Shown piece after piece: positions 60,161 through 64,000 of a stretch of DNA of 64,000 nucleotides; within the stretch, counting starts at the first letter, position 1; the number at the start of each line of letters is the position of its first letter. Below the pieces are notes generated by a model, which searched no databases, was not told the DNA's origin, and worked only from the letters and a program-made list of their open reading frames with translations. Source of the DNA: Pseudalkalibacillus berkeleyi (lineage in GTDB: Bacteria > Bacillota > Bacilli > Bacillales > Fictibacillaceae); assembly GCF_021608225.1 (NCBI RefSeq), contig NZ_JAKIJS010000001.1:1178001-1242000 (forward strand), in the 5' to 3' direction. A program made the translations under genes and the position numbers.

Positions 60161-61780
60161 TTATGAATACATTTTTTCAAGTTCTTTTTGAATGTCCTTA
60201 TTTGCTAAATACTCATCATATGTCATCTGTTTATCCATCAATCCGTTATCGGTGATTTCAATAATACGATTGGCAATGGTATCAACAAATTGGTGGTCAT
60301 GAGAAGCAAAAATCATAGAACCCTTGAACTTAGTTAATCCATCGTTTAATGCAGTAATCGATTCTAGATCCAAGTGATTGGTTGGTTCATCTAAAATTAA
60401 TACGTTGGCATTACTAAGCATCATTTTCGATAGCATACAACGAACCTTTTCTCCTCCGGATAAGACACTAGCCTTTTTCTTAACTTCATCACCAGAGAAG
60501 AGCATCCGTCCAAGAAAACCACGCAAGAACGTGTCACTGTCATCTTCAGGTGAATACTGTCGAAGCCAATCAACAAGGTTTAAATCAGAGCCTTCGAAGT
60601 ACTCCGTGTTGTCTTTTGGAAAATAAGCTTGAGAAGTTGTAACTCCCCATTTATAGCTACCACTATCTGGCTCCATCTCACCCATCAATATTTTCATTAG
60701 TGTTGTTTTTGCAATTTCATTTTTCCCAACTAATGCAATCTTATCGTCCTTATCCATAATAAAACTTACATTATCCAATACCTTTTCACCATTGATTGTC
60801 TTAGAAATGTTATCTACACGCAAGAGATCATTTCCAATTTCTCGTTCAGGCGAAAATCCAACAAATGGGTATTTACGTGAGGAAGGTTTAATGTCATCTA
60901 AGGAAATCTTATCTAACAACTTTTTACGTGAAGTTGCTTGCTTCGATTTTGATGCATTGGCACTGAATCGTGCGATAAAATTCTGAAGCTCCTTGATCTT
61001 CTCTTCCTTCTTTTTATTTTGCTCTTGTGCCATCTTCTGTGCCAATTGACTTGACTCATACCAGAAGTCATAGTTACCGACATAGATTTGAATTTTACCA
61101 AAATCAAGATCGGCAATATGTGTGCAGACTTTGTTTAAGAAATGTCTGTCATGTGAAACGACAATGACAGTATTTTCGAAGTTAATTAGGAATTCTTCTA
61201 ACCATTGAGTTGCCTTGATATCCAGACCGTTCGTAGGCTCATCTAATAGAAGAATATCAGGATTTCCAAAAAGCGCTTGTGCTAAGAGCACCTTAACTTT
61301 TTGACCACCTGTTAATTCAGCCATTTTCTTCGTATGCAAGTCTTCTTTAATGCCTAAACCTTTAAGAAGGACAGCAGCATTGGATTCAGCTTCCCATCCA
61401 TCATGCTCCGCAAATTCTCCTTCTAACTCTGCAGCTTTCATACCATCTTCTTCAGAAAAGTCGGGCTTAGCATAAATAGCATCTTTCTCTTGCATAATTT
61501 CATACAATCGCTCATGTCCCATAATGACTGTATTCAAAACCTCATACTCTTCATATTCAAAGTGATCCTGCTTCAAAACAGCTAAACGATGTCCTGGTGG
61601 AACGTGGACATCTCCTTTTTGAGCTTCTATTTCTCCTGATAAAATTTTTAGGAACGTTGATTTCCCAGCACCATTAGCACCAATTAATCCGTAACAATTC
61701 CCAGGAGTAAATTTTATATTGACATCTTCAAATAGTTTACGATCCGCAAACCGCAAACCAACATTTGTTACATTTATCAT
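60161..61780 (-). CDS. ykpA: ABC-F family ATPase, YkpA/YbiT-like
   Basis: A 539-residue protein with two ABC domains and no membrane part. Domain 1 has GLIGANGAGKSTFLKIL, LTGGQKVKVLLAQAL and LLLDEPTNGLD; a charged linker (EQNKKKEEKIKEL) follows; domain 2 has an unusual Walker A, VGKNEIAKTTLMKIL, plus LSGGEKVRCMLSKMML and LILDEPTNHLD. The AKTT Walker A is typical of this subgroup as far as I recall. ABC-F proteins act on the ribosome. The start at 61780 follows GGAGGAATG. Confidence 0.87.
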   Translation of the reverse strand: MINVTNVGLRFADRKLFEDVNIKFTPGNCYGLIGANGAGKSTFLKILSGEIEAQKGDVHVPPGHRLAVLKQDHFEYEEYEVLNTVIMGHERLYEIMQEKDAIYAKPDFSEEDGMKAAELEGEFAEHDGWEAESNAAVLLKGLGIKEDLHTKKMAELTGGQKVKVLLAQALFGNPDILLLDEPTNGLDIKATQWLEEFLINFENTVIVVSHDRHFLNKVCTHIADLDFGKIQIYVGNYDFWYESSQLAQKMAQEQNKKKEEKIKELQNFIARFSANASKSKQATSRKKLLDKISLDDIKPSSRKYPFVGFSPEREIGNDLLRVDNISKTINGEKVLDNVSFIMDKDDKIALVGKNEIAKTTLMKILMGEMEPDSGSYKWGVTTSQAYFPKDNTEYFEGSDLNLVDWLRQYSPEDDSDTFLRGFLGRMLFSGDEVKKKASVLSGGEKVRCMLSKMMLSNANVLILDEPTNHLDLESITALNDGLTKFKGSMIFASHDHQFVDTIANRIIEITDNGLMDKQMTYDEYLANKDIQKELEKMYS

Positions 61781-62003
61781 TTTCACACATTCCTCCATAT
61801 TTCAGCTAAGAAGAGATTATATCATGTTCTGGCACATAGAGCGAGACTGTACGGTATTTAAGATAGAGATCCATATGTTAAACACTACAATGCTATAGGT
61901 CAGAAGATTATATAATCAAGACGGATGAAAATAGAGGGGGGCATTTTGAGAGTATGTCCTTCGAGACAGTCCTTCTATTGAAAAAATCCGTTTTTTTGTT
62001 ATA

Positions 62004-62052
62004 GTTGTTATTAATGTATCAACTATAATGTTGTTGACGTTAATATATCAAC
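62004..62052 (+). promoter_or_regulatory. Two tandem operator-like dyads before satD
   Basis: GTTG-N12-CAAC occurs twice, at 62004-62023 and 62033-62052, with like centres (TTAATGTAT and TTAATATAT) and a start-to-start distance of 29 bp, close to three helical turns. A TATAAT at 62024-62029 lies between them, so a bound regulator would block the promoter. Confidence 0.65.
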
Positions 62053-62072
62053 TAATTGGTAGGGGTGTTTGT

Positions 62073-62768
62073 ATGATATCTTGTATGTGTATTGCGGTAG
62101 ATGTGAAAGATTCTCGTCGTTTAAATAAGGAACAATTACGCATTTCATTAATTAATTGCTGCAATGAAATCAATGCAGCATTTGAAAGAGACATCATCGT
62201 TCCATTTGATGTTCGAAATGGGGATGAATTGTTAGGAGTGATAGATCATTTAGCGGCTGGATACAACGCCTCACAAATGATTGAAGAAAAATTGTCATCT
62301 GAGAACATTTATTTATATATTGGTCTAGGAATTGGAACATTGGATACGATTGACTCTACAATCCACACAATGAATGGATCTGCTGTATTGAATGCATTTG
62401 AAGCTAGAGATCGGTTTCTGAAAAAAGTACACCCTGAAGCAAAACCATGGCTGTCAGGAGAGGAGGCAAGTACGACTTTCTTCTATATAAATGGTTACCC
62501 TTACCAATCGCTAAACGCTCTCCATTTTGCCATTTGTGAAAAGAAAGTAGGAAGAAGTGATAAACAAAAGGAAGTCCTCACTCTCATGGAAAGTCATCCA
62601 GAAGCAACCTACGAGCAAATTGGCCAGATACTTGGTTATAAATCTCCAAAGTCCACAGTTTCATATTTATTAACACGTGCTCATTACCAAACCGTACTTG
62701 CAATGGAAAATAGTCTGATTCAGTTACTCAATTATTTAGAAAATGATTGTTTGAAGGAGGATGTTTAA
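62073..62768 (+). CDS. SatD family protein with C-terminal HTH-like segment
   Basis: A 231-residue protein. The N-terminal part (CIAVDVKDSRRLNKEQ; VPFDVRNGDELLGVID; GLGIGTL) matches SatD, known from the sat operon of Streptococcus. The C-terminal part, residues 165-215 (TYEQIGQILGYKSPKSTVSYLL), looks like a helix-turn-helix. ATG 62073 follows TAGGGGTG. The next gene is a DUF3307 membrane protein (SatE-like). It may bind the tandem dyads upstream; this is inference. Confidence 0.75.
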   Translation: MISCMCIAVDVKDSRRLNKEQLRISLINCCNEINAAFERDIIVPFDVRNGDELLGVIDHLAAGYNASQMIEEKLSSENIYLYIGLGIGTLDTIDSTIHTMNGSAVLNAFEARDRFLKKVHPEAKPWLSGEEASTTFFYINGYPYQSLNALHFAICEKKVGRSDKQKEVLTLMESHPEATYEQIGQILGYKSPKSTVSYLLTRAHYQTVLAMENSLIQLLNYLENDCLKEDV

Positions 62769-62770
62769 AA

Positions 62771-63661
62771 ATGTTTCAACTCCTTCTTTTATTTATACTG
62801 GCTCATTTTATTGCGGATTTTGTCATACAATCAAACGCAATGATTCGAATGAAAAAGACCCATCTACATAAAGGGCTATTTTTGCATATAATAACTCATT
62901 TTATTCTAATGATTGGGGTTGCTTTAGTATTTATCATCTTTATTAAAAGGGATATCGGTCTAGTCATACCTGTCGGAGTTGCGATTATCCTCATTCTTAT
63001 TCTTCATTATTTAATTGATTGGACAAAGGAAATATTGAATAAAAAGAGTGGAAAGGTTGTAGTTAGTGCTTCACTTTTTATATTTGATCAATTCGTTCAT
63101 ATCATATCAATACTTTTTATTTTTCAATTGCTAGGACTAACAGCGTTCCAATATTCAGAAATGGCTGATGTCATATTGAGGTTTTTGTTTGAAGGAGTGG
63201 AGCTCTCAGATCTATCTAAACTATTTGCTATTTGTATCATAATCGTTCTGGCAACAGAAGGAGCAGGTTATTTCTTAGGTATTATTCTAAGAAATCTAGG
63301 ACCTAGTCAAACATTGAATAAAAATATGTACAGCATTACGGATGAAAAGACAGAAATAAAGACCTACTACAATGAGAAAGGAGAAGAAGTGAACGAAGTA
63401 ACAACCTTGAGGACCGACCAATTCTATCGAGATTCTCCAAAACAAATCGGTAGATATATCGGCATGATTGAACGTGTTTTAATAATGATTTTCATTGTTC
63501 AAGGCATTCCTCATGGGATGACATTTCTAATTGCAGTCAAATCATTAACTCGGTTCAAACAATTTGAAAGCAAAGCTTTTGCTGAATATTATTTAATTGG
63601 AAGTTTATTAAGTGCAACCATCGGAATTGTACTTGGATATGCCATTTTAAGAATTATATAA
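62771..63661 (+). CDS. DUF3307 family membrane protein (SatE-like)
   Basis: A 296-residue protein with about six to seven hydrophobic segments. The first 130 residues are the DUF3307 domain: LAHFIADFVIQSNAMIRMKKT, HIITHF and HYLIDWTKE. The C-terminal half has GAGYFLGIILRNLGPS and a soluble loop. ATG 62771 follows AAGGAGGATG, 2 bp after satD, so the pair is coupled. The function is unknown. Confidence 0.8.
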   Translation: MFQLLLLFILAHFIADFVIQSNAMIRMKKTHLHKGLFLHIITHFILMIGVALVFIIFIKRDIGLVIPVGVAIILILILHYLIDWTKEILNKKSGKVVVSASLFIFDQFVHIISILFIFQLLGLTAFQYSEMADVILRFLFEGVELSDLSKLFAICIIIVLATEGAGYFLGIILRNLGPSQTLNKNMYSITDEKTEIKTYYNEKGEEVNEVTTLRTDQFYRDSPKQIGRYIGMIERVLIMIFIVQGIPHGMTFLIAVKSLTRFKQFESKAFAEYYLIGSLLSATIGIVLGYAILRII

Positions 63662-63673
63662 GTTGTTAAAAGA

Positions 63674-63717
63674 ATGACCCAAGCGCAGATTGCAATTGCG
63701 TTGAGTCATTTTTTTTA
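63674..63717. terminator. Terminator between DUF3307 and DoxX-like genes
   Basis: AATGAC-x-CAA-x-GCA pairs with TGC-x-TTG-x-GTCATT in an interrupted stem of about 14 bp, followed by TTTTTTTA. Confidence 0.75.
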
Positions 63718-63721
63718 TCTA

Positions 63722-64000
63722 TTAAGCAAAAGGGGCGTTGGAGGATGAAGTTTCTGTTGATGAATGATGTTTCCATTTTCTCCAACGATCTAATCCAATT
63801 TTAGCAGCATTATAGCCTGCTACAAGGGTAATAAAACCTAAAATGACCATCAAAGGATTCTGACCTGCAGATCCAGAGAACATGTACGAGAAATTCATAA
63901 GTAAGCCCATGAGAATGGATAAGCTCGTAAACAAACCTAATATTAATCCAACGCCTACTAGAAATTCTCCCCAAGGTACTAAGATATTAATAATCGATAC
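63722..64000 (-). CDS. DoxX-family membrane protein, 5' end outside the window
   Basis: The window ends inside this gene; 92 codons are visible. The first part, IINILVPWGEFLVGVGLILG, with the conserved Trp-Gly-Glu, and NFSYMFSGSAGQNPLM are DoxX-type marks. Two or three helices are seen, then a basic tail (LDRWRKWKHH). DoxX proteins are small quinone-related or oxidoreductase-linked membrane proteins; the exact role is unknown. It is convergent with the DUF3307 gene. Confidence 0.78.
   Translation of the reverse strand, partial: VSIINILVPWGEFLVGVGLILGLFTSLSILMGLLMNFSYMFSGSAGQNPLMVILGFITLVAGYNAAKIGLDRWRKWKHHSSTETSSSNAPFA

Noticed and set aside
1-64000. CRISPR arrays, rRNA, tRNA, insertion sequences, integrases
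   Set aside because: Looked for by eye; no evenly spaced repeats, transposase or integrase motifs, or tRNA-like folds stood out. A tool-based scan could still find weak ones.

Overview
The window reads as chromosomal DNA of a low-GC, endospore-forming member of the Bacillaceae. The support is gene content: SpoIIP, a SleB-type cortex hydrolase, a complete gerP set, a YjcZ-type miniprotein, KapB, a sporulation-type histidine kinase, the ypjP-thymidylate synthase-dfrA order, gltC/gltAB, yxlEFG, YkpA, and GGAGG ribosome binding sites with frequent TTG starts. I saw no rRNA, tRNA, CRISPR array, insertion sequence or prophage.

Layout. 0-9 kb: the end of a tRNA uridine hydroxylase gene (trhO), a yxlEFG-like ABC exporter, a selenocysteine glutaredoxin-like protein, a cortex hydrolase, a HAD phosphatase, a second, complete trhO, kapB, spoIIP, ypjP, then a thymidylate synthase gene split by a 269-nt group I intron and translationally coupled to dfrA. 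9-23 kb: housekeeping and unknown genes (HD phosphohydrolase, 2H phosphoesterase, a lipoprotein/ATP-grasp/DUF350 module like E. coli yjfM-yjfC-yjfL, acyl-CoA thioesterase, PAS-rich kinase, Nudix, M42 peptidase, SGNH lipase, YkoQ/YkoP-like pair, RNase H-like). 23-30 kb: gltC divergent from gltA-gltB, with a dyad matching a GltC box. 30-45 kb: EgtB, intracellular subtilisin, a frameshifted nucleotidyltransferase, hydrolase, aldo/keto reductase, a second selenoprotein (GrdB-related), DUF502, Mug, a Cys-rich four-helix protein, MATE and LysE transporters, methyltransferase, DeoR regulator, GNAT, and a thioredoxin gene with an in-frame TAA. 45-52 kb: YjiH-like membrane protein, a rearranged gerP cluster flanked by GerPF-like paralogues and two Hsp20 genes, and a secreted or anchored subtilase. 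52.6-59.2 kb: a complete 14-gene gas vesicle operon in the order A-P-Q-B-O(R)-N-F-G-L-S-K-J-T-U. 59-64 kb: a 25-residue membrane miniprotein, an ABC-F ATPase, a SatD/DUF3307 pair behind two tandem operator-like dyads, and a truncated DoxX-type gene.

Most notable: (1) two separate genes need UGA read as selenocysteine, both as Pro-Ser-Sec-Pro-x-Cys and both followed by a hairpin at the position expected for a bacterial SECIS element; (2) a group I intron inserted exactly after the phosphate-binding Arg166 codon of thymidylate synthase; (3) a G/C hairpin plus T-run inside the gas vesicle operon, placed where it would lower expression of the accessory genes relative to the shell genes; (4) the reordered gerP/Hsp20 neighbourhood. 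Two genes (33.1 kb and 44.7 kb) carry single lesions that may be real or may be sequencing errors.
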